A stretch of 64,000 bases of DNA, taken from positions 1 to 64,000 of the forward strand of contig CANJCB010000021.1 of assembly GCA_947473305.1 (NCBI GenBank). Reading direction: 5' to 3'. The position numbers were made by a program, and so were the translations under genes. Below, piece by piece: positions 40,866 through 49,030 of the stretch. This stretch comes from Rhodospirillales bacterium. GTDB lineage: Bacteria; Pseudomonadota; Alphaproteobacteria; ATCC43930; CGMCC-115725. Within the stretch, counting starts at the first letter, position 1, and each line of letters begins with the position of its first letter. The notes beneath the pieces are model-generated. The model saw nothing but the letters and a program-made list of their open reading frames with translations, made no database searches and was not told the DNA's origin.

Positions 40866-41599
40866 CCGGCGCGCGGGGCGGTTCCATCTGGGCGGCGCTG
40901 GGGTTCGTCGCCCTCGTCCTGCTCATGCCGCATCTGAAGCCGGTCTTCGCCGCGCTCTTCCCGAAGCTCGACCGGCCGCTTTTCGAACAGACCTCTTTCC
41001 CGCGGCTTGTCCTGGGACATCTGATGCTGGTCGGCGCGTCGAGTTTGGCCGCGATGGTCATCGGCGTCGGTGCCGGCGTCTTTGTGACACGGCCTGCGGG
41101 AGCCGAATTCCGCGCCACGGTCGAGACGCTGGTCGCCATGGGCCAGACGATCCCCCCCGTGGCGGTGCTGGCCTTGGCGGTGCCCATGACGGGTTTCGGG
41201 GCGGTGCCGGCACTGATCGCGCTGACCGCTTATGGGGTTCTGCCGATCCTTCAGAACACGATTGCGGGTCTGGCCGCAGTCTCGGAACCCGTGCGCGAGG
41301 CGGCGCGGGGCATGGGCATGGGGCCTGCCGCTATTCTTAGCCGGGTAGAACTCCCCTTAGCCCTGCCGGTCATCCTTGCCGGGATCCGGACCTCGGTCGT
41401 GATCAATGTCGGCACCGCCACCATCGCCTCGACCGTGGGGGCGGAGACGCTGGGCCTGCCGATCATCGTGGGACTCAACGGCTCCAACACCGCCTATGTG
41501 ATCCAGGGGGCCTTGCTGGTGGCGGTCCTAGGCATCGCGCTGGACCTGGGATTGGGCCGGCTCGCCGCCCTGTCTGTGCGCTGGCGGACACTTGCCTGA
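40862..41599 (+). CDS. ABC transporter permease, YehW type
   Basis: A 245-aa permease of six predicted helices with the EAA loop [24 protein letters not shown] overlap with the ATPase gene. It completes the importer; the amidase pair follows after 72 bp in the same direction. Confidence 0.9.
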   Translation: MTGARGGSIWAALGFVALVLLMPHLKPVFAALFPKLDRPLFEQTSFPRLVLGHLMLVGASSLAAMVIGVGAGVFVTRPAGAEFRATVETLVAMGQTIPPVAVLALAVPMTGFGAVPALIALTAYGVLPILQNTIAGLAAVSEPVREAARGMGMGPAAILSRVELPLALPVILAGIRTSVVINVGTATIASTVGAETLGLPIIVGLNGSNTAYVIQGALLVAVLGIALDLGLGRLAALSVRWRTLA

Positions 41600-41671
41600 A
41601 ATTTCCCGCTTCCCATGGAAGGCAGGCACCGCTATTGCCATTGGGGAGTGGGAGACTGCGGAGAATTTTCG

Positions 41672-41860
41672 ATGGCGGATAAACCCTTCGACGCCGGGGC
41701 CTATGTAGACGCCGCTGCGGCGCTTACCGGCATGCCGATCGCGCCGGAGCATCGGCCGGGCGTGGTGGTCAACATGGAGCGGATCGCCGCCATGGCGAAG
41801 CTGGTGATGGACTTCCCCCTGCCCGACGAGGTCGAGCCCGGCCCGGTATTCCGCGCATGA
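41672..41860 (+). CDS. AtzG-like small protein (DUF4089)
   Basis: A 62-aa protein that reads VDAAAALTGMPIAPEHRPGVVVNMERIAAMAKLV and VMDFPLPDEVEPGPVF, the pattern of AtzG, the small partner that holds the amidase AtzE in a GatCA-like complex. In the cyanuric-acid pathway this pair hydrolyses 1-carboxybiuret. It overlaps the amidase gene in ATGA (41857-41860), as in known atzG-atzE pairs. Confidence 0.88.
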   Translation: MADKPFDAGAYVDAAAALTGMPIAPEHRPGVVVNMERIAAMAKLVMDFPLPDEVEPGPVFRA

Positions 41861-43245
41861 TCGACCAGACGAGCAGCGCGACCCAGATCGCCCAGGCGGT
41901 TTCCCTCGGCAGCGTCAGCGCTCTCGAAGTCACCGAAGCGGCCCTGAAGCGCATCGAGACGGGCAATCCCCGCCTCAACGCCTTCAGCGCGGTCACGGCG
42001 ACGCGTGCTCTGGCCGAGGCTAAGGAAATCGACGCCCGCCGGGCGCGGGGCGAGCCCATGGGTCCGCTGGCGGGCGTGCCCTATGCGGTCAAGAACCTCT
42101 ATGACATCGCCGGGATGACCACCATCGCCGGCTCCAAGATCGATGCGGAAGAGCCGCCCGCGGCGTCCGATGCGACCGCCGTCAATCGCCTGAAGGCGGC
42201 CGGCGCTGTGCTGGTCGGCGCCTTGCATATGGACGAATACGCCTACGGCTTCACCTGCGAGAATTCCCACTACGGCCCGACCCGGAACCCGCACGACACC
42301 GATTGCGTGCCCGGCGGCTCCTCCGGCGGTTCGGCGGCGGCGGTGGCCGGGGGGCTGGTGCCGCTGTCCTTGGGCTCCGACACAAACGGCTCGATCCGCG
42401 TCCCGGCGGCGCTCTGCGGCATCTTCGGGCTCAAGCCCACTTATGGGCGGTTGAGCCGGGGCGGGGCCAAGCTTTTTGCCGGCAGCTTCGACCATATCGG
42501 ACCCTTCGCCCGTTCCGTGCGCGATCTTGCGGCGGCTTATGACGCGATGCAGGGGCCGGACAGCCGCGATCCCGTCTGCCAATCGGTCGAGATCGAGCCT
42601 GTGCTGCCGCAACTGGGGCGCAGCCTCGCGGGCCTTCGGGTCGCGGTGGCGGGCGGCTATTTCGCGCCGCCCGGCGTCGAGGCAGCCTTGGAGGCCGTGC
42701 AGAAGGTGGCCGGAGCGCTTGGCGCGATCAAGCGGGTCGATATCCCCCAGGCCGAGCGCGCGCGCGCCGCGGCTTTCCTGGTGACGGCGGCGGAGGGAGC
42801 CAATCTCCATTTCGCCAATATCCGCAGCCGGCCGCAGGATTTCGACATCGGGACCCGCGACCGCTTCATCGCGGGCTCGCTGGTGCCCGCCGTCTGGGTC
42901 CAGCAGGCGCAGCGGTTCCGCCGCTGGTATCGCGCCCAGATGCTGAAGCTCTTCGCCGAGGTGGATATCATCCTGGCCCCTTCGACGCCCGGCCCCGCGC
43001 CACGCATCGGCGACGACAGCATGCCCATTCCGGGCGCGCAGCTTCCCGTCCGCGCCAATCTCGGCGTCTTCACCCAGCCCCTCTCCTTCATCGGCCTGCC
43101 CATCGTCGCGGTGCCGGTCCAGCGGGAGGGAGCCTTGCCCTTGGGCGTGCAGATCATCGCCGGCCCCTGGAAGGAGGCCATGGCGCTCCGCGTCGCCGAT
43201 GCCCTGGAGCGCCAGGGCGTCGTTTCGGCACCGGTCGCGGGATAA
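41857..43245 (+). CDS. AtzE-family amidase (1-carboxybiuret-hydrolase-like)
   Basis: A 462-aa amidase-signature enzyme. The catalytic Lys is in YAVKNLYDIAG (about residue 73), and the Ser-cisSer pair lies in CVPGGSSGGSAAAVAGG and LGSDTNGSIRVPAA. Close AtzE relatives act on carboxybiuret, and others act on ureido acids or similar linear amides left after ring opening. Coupled to the AtzG-like gene. Next to a deaminase, a cyclase-family hydrolase and a molybdenum hydroxylase, it probably cleaves the opened-ring product. Substrate is inference. Confidence 0.9.
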   Translation: MIDQTSSATQIAQAVSLGSVSALEVTEAALKRIETGNPRLNAFSAVTATRALAEAKEIDARRARGEPMGPLAGVPYAVKNLYDIAGMTTIAGSKIDAEEPPAASDATAVNRLKAAGAVLVGALHMDEYAYGFTCENSHYGPTRNPHDTDCVPGGSSGGSAAAVAGGLVPLSLGSDTNGSIRVPAALCGIFGLKPTYGRLSRGGAKLFAGSFDHIGPFARSVRDLAAAYDAMQGPDSRDPVCQSVEIEPVLPQLGRSLAGLRVAVAGGYFAPPGVEAALEAVQKVAGALGAIKRVDIPQAERARAAAFLVTAAEGANLHFANIRSRPQDFDIGTRDRFIAGSLVPAVWVQQAQRFRRWYRAQMLKLFAEVDIILAPSTPGPAPRIGDDSMPIPGAQLPVRANLGVFTQPLSFIGLPIVAVPVQREGALPLGVQIIAGPWKEAMALRVADALERQGVVSAPVAG

Positions 43246-43252
43246 GCGATAA

Positions 43253-43261
43253 CGTATACAT
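43253..43261. promoter_or_regulatory. GTATAC palindrome, copy 3 (upstream of cyclase gene)
   Basis: CGTATACAT lies 90 bp before the cyclase ATG in a 105-bp intergenic region. It shares the GTATACA core with the sites at 34270 and 35450. No good -35/-10 pair was found with it. Confidence 0.35.
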
Positions 43262-43350
43262 TTTGGGTTTGATTTTCAGGGTAGCCCCGTTACCCTGCGC
43301 CGCAAATTCGCAGCCGGTGGAAATCCTCCGGCCAATAAGGAGCACCCCCC

Positions 43351-44196
43351 ATGAAGATGGTAGACCTGTCCCACGTGATGAACATGCATACCCCCGGCTG
43401 GGTCGGCTACGCGGGTAACAAGGTCTATTACGCGCAGAATCTTCAGACCAAGAGCATCGTGGCGCAGCGCATCGACATGGCGCTCCATGTGGGCACCCAC
43501 ATCGACGGCGCGATGCATGCCGCCGACGGCATGGGCGACATGGCCTCCTATCCCTTGGATTACCTTGTCAGCAAGGGCTGCGTCATTGACGTTTCCCAAC
43601 AGGTCGACGACTGGGGCGTGATCACCCCGGAGATGATCATGAACGCCCCGGTGAAGGTGGAGAAGGGCGATATCCTGATCATCCATACCGGCTGGCACCG
43701 CTATTACGAAGGCATGCCGCAGCAGGATCTGGTGCGTTATTTCTGTATGCATCCCGGCGGCAAGATGGAACTGGTCGAGTGGATGCTCGACATGAAGATC
43801 AAGTGGTGGGGCATCGACGCCGGTTCGGGCGATCATCCCATGAACACCACGATCCGCTACATGCGCCCCGACCTCACCAAGCAGTTCGAGGAGAAGGTTG
43901 GGATGAGCTGCGACGAGTTCTTCCCGCATCACGAGTACAAGCACAAGCTCTCGGGACGGCATGTGAAGAACAACATTTTCGCCTTCCACAACTACGCCTT
44001 CCAGGAAGGCCTGATCCACGCCGAGAACGTGGGCGGCGACATCGAGCTGGTGCTGAACCAGCGCTGCGTGATCGGGGCTTTCCCCTGGCGCTTCGACGGT
44101 CTCGAGAGCTGCCCCTGCCGCATCGTCGCCTTCACGGATGTGGGCGAGGGCGATGTGGTCGGCATCGGGCCGGCGGCTGCGGGCCTCAAGCGCTAA
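43351..44196 (+). CDS. Cyclase-family (PF04199-type) metal-dependent hydrolase
   Basis: A 281-aa member of the family with kynurenine formamidase and isatin hydrolase, which open cyclic or formyl amides. The metal motif is HVGTHIDGAMH (about residues 49-59), where most relatives have HxGTHxDAPxH; the Ala-Pro pair is replaced. Other blocks are ILIIHTGWHRYY and WWGIDAGSGDHPMNTT. AAGGAGCACCCCCC precedes the ATG. Placed between an AtzE-type amidase and a molybdenum hydroxylase, it is the best candidate for ring opening of a hydroxylated N-heterocycle. Confidence 0.87.
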   Translation: MKMVDLSHVMNMHTPGWVGYAGNKVYYAQNLQTKSIVAQRIDMALHVGTHIDGAMHAADGMGDMASYPLDYLVSKGCVIDVSQQVDDWGVITPEMIMNAPVKVEKGDILIIHTGWHRYYEGMPQQDLVRYFCMHPGGKMELVEWMLDMKIKWWGIDAGSGDHPMNTTIRYMRPDLTKQFEEKVGMSCDEFFPHHEYKHKLSGRHVKNNIFAFHNYAFQEGLIHAENVGGDIELVLNQRCVIGAFPWRFDGLESCPCRIVAFTDVGEGDVVGIGPAAAGLKR

Positions 44197-44212
44197 TCCT
44201 CGCGCTGACCAA

Positions 44213-45064
44213 GTGAAACCGCCGCCGTTCGACTATGCGAAGCCAGCGTCTCTCTCGGAGGCGCTGGAACTTCTCGCAAGCGACGACGACGCCAAGATCC
44301 TCGCGGGCGGGCAGAGTTTCGTGCCCGTCCTCAATTTCCGGCTCGCGTCGCCCTCGCTCCTGATCGACATCAACGGTCTGGCGGAGCTGGGGCGGATCAG
44401 CCTGGTGGATGGGGGATTGCGGCTCGGCGCCATCGTGCGCTACCGCGATCTTGAGGACAGCGAGCTGGTCGCGGCGGAAAACCCGCTGCTGGCCCATGCG
44501 CTCCACCACATCGCCCATTACCAGATCCGCAACCGGGGCACGGTGGGGGGCAGTTCCTCCCATGCCGATCCCTCGGCGGAATTTCCGGCAGTCTCCGCCC
44601 TCTGCGGGGCGGAATACGTGCTGCAGAGTATCCGGGGGAGCCGGGTCCTGCCGGCGGACGAGTTCTTCCTCGGCGCGCTTACGACCGCGCTCGAAGCCGA
44701 CGAGATCCTGACCGAAATCCGTTTCCCGCCCTGGCCCAGGGACCGGCGCTGGGCCTTCGAGGAGATCGCCCCCCGCCTCGGCGATTTCGCGATCCTGGGC
44801 GCCGCCGTGCTGCTCGATCCGGGCGAGACGCGGATCCTGGTTTTCGGGGCGGGTGATCGTGCCTCCCGCCTCCCCCGGGCGGAAGCGGCGCTCAGGGGCC
44901 GCACCCTGGATAAGGCCGCGATCCTGGAGGCGGCGAAGCTCGCTTCCGAAGAGATCGAGCCGCAAGGCGACATCCATGCGACCGCCGAATACCGCAAGGC
45001 CATGGCGGAGGTCCTGGTGGAACGCTGTCTCGAACGCGCCTCGGGCGTGAAGGTCGTGGCATGA
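44213..45064 (+). CDS. Molybdenum hydroxylase 2, FAD-binding subunit
   Basis: A 283-aa medium subunit opening KPPPFDYAKPASLSEALELL. FAD-binding loops are ILAGGQSFVPVLNFR and QIRNRGTVGGSSSHADPSAEFP, both standard. GTG 44213 is chosen because the family N-terminus starts there; the preceding frame overlaps the cyclase gene. The ribosome-binding site is weak. Gene order here is M-S-L, the reverse layout from hydroxylase 1. Confidence 0.9.
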   Translation: MKPPPFDYAKPASLSEALELLASDDDAKILAGGQSFVPVLNFRLASPSLLIDINGLAELGRISLVDGGLRLGAIVRYRDLEDSELVAAENPLLAHALHHIAHYQIRNRGTVGGSSSHADPSAEFPAVSALCGAEYVLQSIRGSRVLPADEFFLGALTTALEADEILTEIRFPPWPRDRRWAFEEIAPRLGDFAILGAAVLLDPGETRILVFGAGDRASRLPRAEAALRGRTLDKAAILEAAKLASEEIEPQGDIHATAEYRKAMAEVLVERCLERASGVKVVA

Positions 45065-45543
45065 CCCCCCGCACCGTCAAGCTCCGCGTCAACGGCGAGG
45101 CGCGCGAAGGCCAGGCGGAACCGCGCCTGCTGCTCGCCGATTTCCTGCGCCACGAGCTTCACCTAACCGGGACCCACGTCGGCTGCGAGCACGGGGTCTG
45201 CGGCGCCTGCACGGTCATCGTGGACGGCCGCGCGATGCGCAGCTGCCTGATGTTCGCGGTGCAGGCCGAGGGCACGGAGATCACCACGGTCGAGGGGCTC
45301 GGCACGCCGGAGAATCTCTCGCCCTTGCAGGATGCTTTCCACCGGCATCACGCCTTGCAATGCGGCTTCTGTACCGCCGGGATCCTGACGACCATGACGG
45401 CCCTCCTGAAGGAAGAGCCCGATCCCACGCCCGACCGGGTGCGCGAGGTTCTGTCCGGGAACCTCTGCCGCTGTACGGGCTATATCCCGATTGTCGACGC
45501 GGTCCTCGACGCCGCCGAGAAGATCCGTGCAGCCAAAGCCTGA
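45061..45543 (+). CDS. Molybdenum hydroxylase 2, 2Fe-2S subunit
   Basis: A 160-aa subunit with two 2Fe-2S clusters: ligands in CEHGVCGACTVIVDG with Cys in RSCL, and in QCGFCTAGIL and NLCRCTGYIP. ATGA overlap with the FAD subunit, and its end overlaps the large subunit by 17 bp. Confidence 0.93.
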   Translation: MTPRTVKLRVNGEAREGQAEPRLLLADFLRHELHLTGTHVGCEHGVCGACTVIVDGRAMRSCLMFAVQAEGTEITTVEGLGTPENLSPLQDAFHRHHALQCGFCTAGILTTMTALLKEEPDPTPDRVREVLSGNLCRCTGYIPIVDAVLDAAEKIRAAKA

Positions 45544-47851
45544 GGGGCTTGACCCCAAGACCTTCATCGGCCAGCCGATCCTTCGTAACGAGGATGCGCG
45601 TTTCCTCACCGGCGGCGGGACCTATTCCGACGACGTGACGCGGCCCGGCATGCTCCATGCCGCGATCCTGCGCAGTTCCCACGCCCATGGGCTCGTCCGG
45701 GGGATCGACGCTTCGGAGGCCCTGGCGCTGCCGGGCGTGGTCGCGGTCTATGCCTGGGCCGATATCGCCGATATCGCGCAGCCGATCCCGATCCGGCTGG
45801 CGCCTCTCGTGGGCCTCGACCGGTTCCCGCAATATTGCCTGGCCAGCGACAAGGTCCGTTTCGTCGGCGAGCCCATTGCCTTGGTGGTGGCGGAAAGCCG
45901 CTATATCGCGGAAGACGCGCTTAACCTCATCTCCGTCGATATCGAGGAACTGCCGGCGATCGTCGATTTCGCGGGAGCTTCCGCTCCGAAGTCGCTGCTG
46001 CACGACGCTCATGGCACGAATATCGCTTCGGCCTATGAGGTCCAGCGTGGGGATGTAAAGGCGGCCTTCGCCGAGGCCGATTACCGCCGCCGCGAGACCT
46101 TCGTCTGCCAGCGCCATACCGGTGTGCCCATGGAAACCCGCGCCGTCATCGCGGAATGGGACGTGGCCGCCCAGCATATGACCGTCTGGGGCGCGACCAA
46201 GGTGCCCTTTCCGAACCGGGCGACCCTGGCGAAGATGCTGGGCCTGGAGGATAAGTCGGTCGATCTTATCGAGGTCGATGTCGGGGGCGGTTTCGGGATC
46301 CGGGGGGAATTCTATCCCGAGGATTTCCTTATTCCCTTCGCGGCAAAGAAACTCGGCCGTCCCGTCAAATGGATCGAGGACCGGCGCGAGCATCTGCTCT
46401 CCGCCCAGCATTCGCGCGACGTCTCCTGCATCCTGGAGATCGCCTGTAAAAGCGACGGCACGATCCTGGGCCTCTATGCCGAGCTTTTCGTCGATCTCGG
46501 CGCCTATGTCCGCACCGTGGGCGGCGTCGTGCCGGCCAAGGCGGCGCAATTCGTGCCCGGCCCCTATCGGATCGCGAATGTCGGCTGCTCGGTCCAGATC
46601 TTCCTGAGCAACAAAACGCCGGTCGGGACCTATCGCGCGCCCGGCCGCTATGAATCGAATTTCTTCCGGGAGCGGCTCATCGACATGGCCGCCCATGACC
46701 TCGGCATCGATCCCGCCGAGATCCGACGCCGGAACCTCGTGCTGGGGTCGGAGATGCCCTACGGCATCGGCAAGCTCGTCCCCTATGAGCCCGAGGGCGA
46801 ATACGACACCGGCGATTTCGTCGCCGCCTTCGAGCGCGCGCTCCAGGACAGCGACTGGAACGCCCTGAACGCCCGCCAGGGTGAGGACGAGGACGGTTGG
46901 CTCCATGGCACAGGCCTCGCCTGTTTCGTCGAGACCGGCGGCGCTGGCCCCAAGGAAACCGCGCGGCTCGTCGTGCGCAAGGAAGACGGCGGGATCAACC
47001 TTTTCATCGGCTCCTCCGCCCTGGGGCAGGGGCATGAGACGGTCTTCGCCCAGATCTGCGCCGATGCCCTGGGCATCCCGTTCAAGGGTATCCGGGTCTT
47101 TCACGGATCGACGACCTATCTTGACGAGGGTTATGGCACCTATGCCAGCCGGGCCATCGTCATGGGCGGCAGCGCCGTGCTCAACACCGCGGAAACCCTC
47201 ATCGAGACGATGAAGCCGCTCGCGGCGGAAGCCTTGGGTTTCCCCAATGAGGCTTTGGTCTGGAAAGCGGGCCGTTTTGAGACCGAGAGCGGCGGGAGCT
47301 CGATCGGGCTGGCGGAACTCGCGGCGGCGACAGCCCAAGAAATCCGCGCCGATGGCTCCTTCTCCTCGACCCGCCGCACGGCGAGCTATGGGACCCATGT
47401 GGCCCATGTGGCGGTGGACAGGCGGACAGGAAAGATCCGGCTCATCGACTATTATGTGGTCGAGGATGTGGGGCGGATCATCAATCCGCTCATTGTCCAC
47501 GGGCAGGCGGTGGGCGGCGTGGTCCAGGGGCTGGGCGGCGCTTTCCTGGAAAACCTCGCCTATGACGAGAACGGCCAGTTCCTGGCGGGATCCTTCGCCG
47601 ATTACCTGATGCCGACCGCGACCGATTTCCCCTCGATCCATTGCACGAGCCTGGAACTCTCCCGCGCGCCCAGCAATCCCCTGGGCGCCAAGGGAGCGGG
47701 CGAGGGGGGCACCACGGCGGCGGGGGCGGCTATCGGCAATGCGGTCTCGGCGGCGTTGCGGAAGTATGGCGCCGAGGTCCACGAGTTGCCCGTGACGCCG
47801 TCGAAAGTCTGGTCCCTGATCGCTCAGGCGAAGGCTGCCGCGGGGCAATAA
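45527..47851 (+). CDS. Molybdenum hydroxylase 2, molybdopterin-binding large subunit
   Basis: A 774-aa catalytic subunit. The active-site loop near residue 368 is GTYRAPGRYE, the form II type (AYRGAGR-like), not the AYRCSFR of CO dehydrogenase. VGGGFGIRGEFYPED, SSALGQGHETVF and GAKGAGEGGTT (catalytic Glu) complete the pattern. GTG 45527 is chosen, with GAGAAG upstream and the family opening FIGQPILRNEDARFLTGGG soon after. Relatives hydroxylate nicotine, quinoline, pyrimidines, caffeine or carbon monoxide analogues; the neighbours point to an N-heterocycle. Confidence 0.92.
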   Translation: MQPKPEGLDPKTFIGQPILRNEDARFLTGGGTYSDDVTRPGMLHAAILRSSHAHGLVRGIDASEALALPGVVAVYAWADIADIAQPIPIRLAPLVGLDRFPQYCLASDKVRFVGEPIALVVAESRYIAEDALNLISVDIEELPAIVDFAGASAPKSLLHDAHGTNIASAYEVQRGDVKAAFAEADYRRRETFVCQRHTGVPMETRAVIAEWDVAAQHMTVWGATKVPFPNRATLAKMLGLEDKSVDLIEVDVGGGFGIRGEFYPEDFLIPFAAKKLGRPVKWIEDRREHLLSAQHSRDVSCILEIACKSDGTILGLYAELFVDLGAYVRTVGGVVPAKAAQFVPGPYRIANVGCSVQIFLSNKTPVGTYRAPGRYESNFFRERLIDMAAHDLGIDPAEIRRRNLVLGSEMPYGIGKLVPYEPEGEYDTGDFVAAFERALQDSDWNALNARQGEDEDGWLHGTGLACFVETGGAGPKETARLVVRKEDGGINLFIGSSALGQGHETVFAQICADALGIPFKGIRVFHGSTTYLDEGYGTYASRAIVMGGSAVLNTAETLIETMKPLAAEALGFPNEALVWKAGRFETESGGSSIGLAELAAATAQEIRADGSFSSTRRTASYGTHVAHVAVDRRTGKIRLIDYYVVEDVGRIINPLIVHGQAVGGVVQGLGGAFLENLAYDENGQFLAGSFADYLMPTATDFPSIHCTSLELSRAPSNPLGAKGAGEGGTTAAGAAIGNAVSAALRKYGAEVHELPVTPSKVWSLIAQAKAAAGQ

Positions 47852-47943
47852 CCCGCTCAAGGCTCTTGGGCTGTTCCCAAGCTTCGCATCCCTTGTTAAG
47901 CTTTCCGCGACGGGGCGCAAATGTCCCGCAAGGGAGGATTCAC

Positions 47944-49005
47944 ATGACTGGACAAGATCGGACACTCAGCCGGCGCACGCTGATCAAGACAGGCGCGGCA
48001 TCGACCGCCTTCGTGGCCATGGCGCCGTCGATCCTGCGAGCCCAGGAAAAGGTCGTCTATGTGAATACCTATGGCGGCAACATCCGCCAGGCGGAGACGG
48101 CGGCCTATTACAAGCCTTTTACCGATAAGACCGGGATCCAAGTCATCCCGGTGGACGGTGTGAACATCGGTAAGCTCAAGGCGGCGGTGCAGACCAAGAA
48201 TTACGAGTTCGACATCTCCGTCTTCGACCATCTTGAACTGCGCCAGGCCAAGCTCGAGGGCCTCGTCGAGACCATCGACTACAATGTCATCAACAAAGCC
48301 AACCTGGTGCCGAACTCGGTGGCGGACGAGGCGGGCGTGCTGTTGCGGGCGCTTTCCACGGTCATCGTCTATCGCACCGACAAATTCCCCAACGGTGGTC
48401 CGCAGAACTGGGCCGATTTCTGGGACGTGAAGAAGTTCCCGGGCAACCGCTCGCTCATCAACCAGTATTTCTCGGTGCCGGCCATGGCGCTCCTGGCCGA
48501 CGGGGTGCCGGCGGACAAGATCTATCCCATGGACCTCGACCGGGCCTTCAAGAAGCTCGACCAGATCAAGCCGCACATCAAGGTCTGGTGGACCCAGGGC
48601 AACCAGTCCGAGGCTTTGATCCACGATAATGAAGTGGACATGATGTGCATGTGGAACGGGCGTGCGCAGACCCAGGTGGATGCGGGCACACCCTGCAAGA
48701 TCGCCTGGGACGGCGCGCAGCTGGGCTGGATCTATTACGGCGTCACCAAGGGCACGCCGCGCGCGAAAAACGCCTGGCAGTTCATCGAATTCTGCCAGCA
48801 GGCCAAGGCCCAGGCCGATTTCTCGAATCAGCTTCCTTACGGGCCGGCCAACCCCAAGGCCTTCGATCTCCTGACGCCTGCGACCAAGGAGAAGCTGCCG
48901 ACCTCGCCGGAGCATCTGAAAGTCGCCTTCGTGCCGGATGCCGAATGGATGGGGCCGCGCATGAGCCAGCTTCAGGAACGCTGGAGCCAGTGGATCGCGG
49001 GCTGA
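47944..49005 (+). CDS. ABC transporter substrate-binding protein, PotD/spermidine-putrescine type
   Basis: A 353-aa periplasmic protein with a twin-arginine leader (TLSRRTLIKTGAASTAFVAM) and a mature start EKVVYVNTYGGNIRQAE. Later blocks such as VIVYRTDKFPNGGPQNWADFWDVKKFPG are shared with SBP_bac_8/PotD relatives. AAGGGAGG precedes the ATG. It follows the molybdenum hydroxylase by 92 bp. No permease or ATPase for it is in the window, so it is another orphan binding protein. Confidence 0.9.
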   Translation: MTGQDRTLSRRTLIKTGAASTAFVAMAPSILRAQEKVVYVNTYGGNIRQAETAAYYKPFTDKTGIQVIPVDGVNIGKLKAAVQTKNYEFDISVFDHLELRQAKLEGLVETIDYNVINKANLVPNSVADEAGVLLRALSTVIVYRTDKFPNGGPQNWADFWDVKKFPGNRSLINQYFSVPAMALLADGVPADKIYPMDLDRAFKKLDQIKPHIKVWWTQGNQSEALIHDNEVDMMCMWNGRAQTQVDAGTPCKIAWDGAQLGWIYYGVTKGTPRAKNAWQFIEFCQQAKAQADFSNQLPYGPANPKAFDLLTPATKEKLPTSPEHLKVAFVPDAEWMGPRMSQLQERWSQWIAG

Positions 49006-49030
49006 GGCCTGATCTTTACGGGGCGGCGCG

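Noticed and set aside
37844-41599. Osmoprotectant (glycine betaine) uptake as the certain role of the YehZYXW-type importer
   Set aside because: YehZ-type systems have poor betaine affinity and the neighbours are N-heterocycle enzymes, so the substrate is left open.
31765-47851. Carbon monoxide dehydrogenase (coxMSL) for the two molybdenum hydroxylases
   Set aside because: Neither large subunit has the AYRCSFR loop with the copper-binding Cys; the loops read SGAMRSFG and GTYRAPGR.
47865-47881. CTTGGG/CCCAAG hairpin between the molybdenum hydroxylase and the PotD-like gene
   Set aside because: Short stem and no T tract; too weak to call a terminator.
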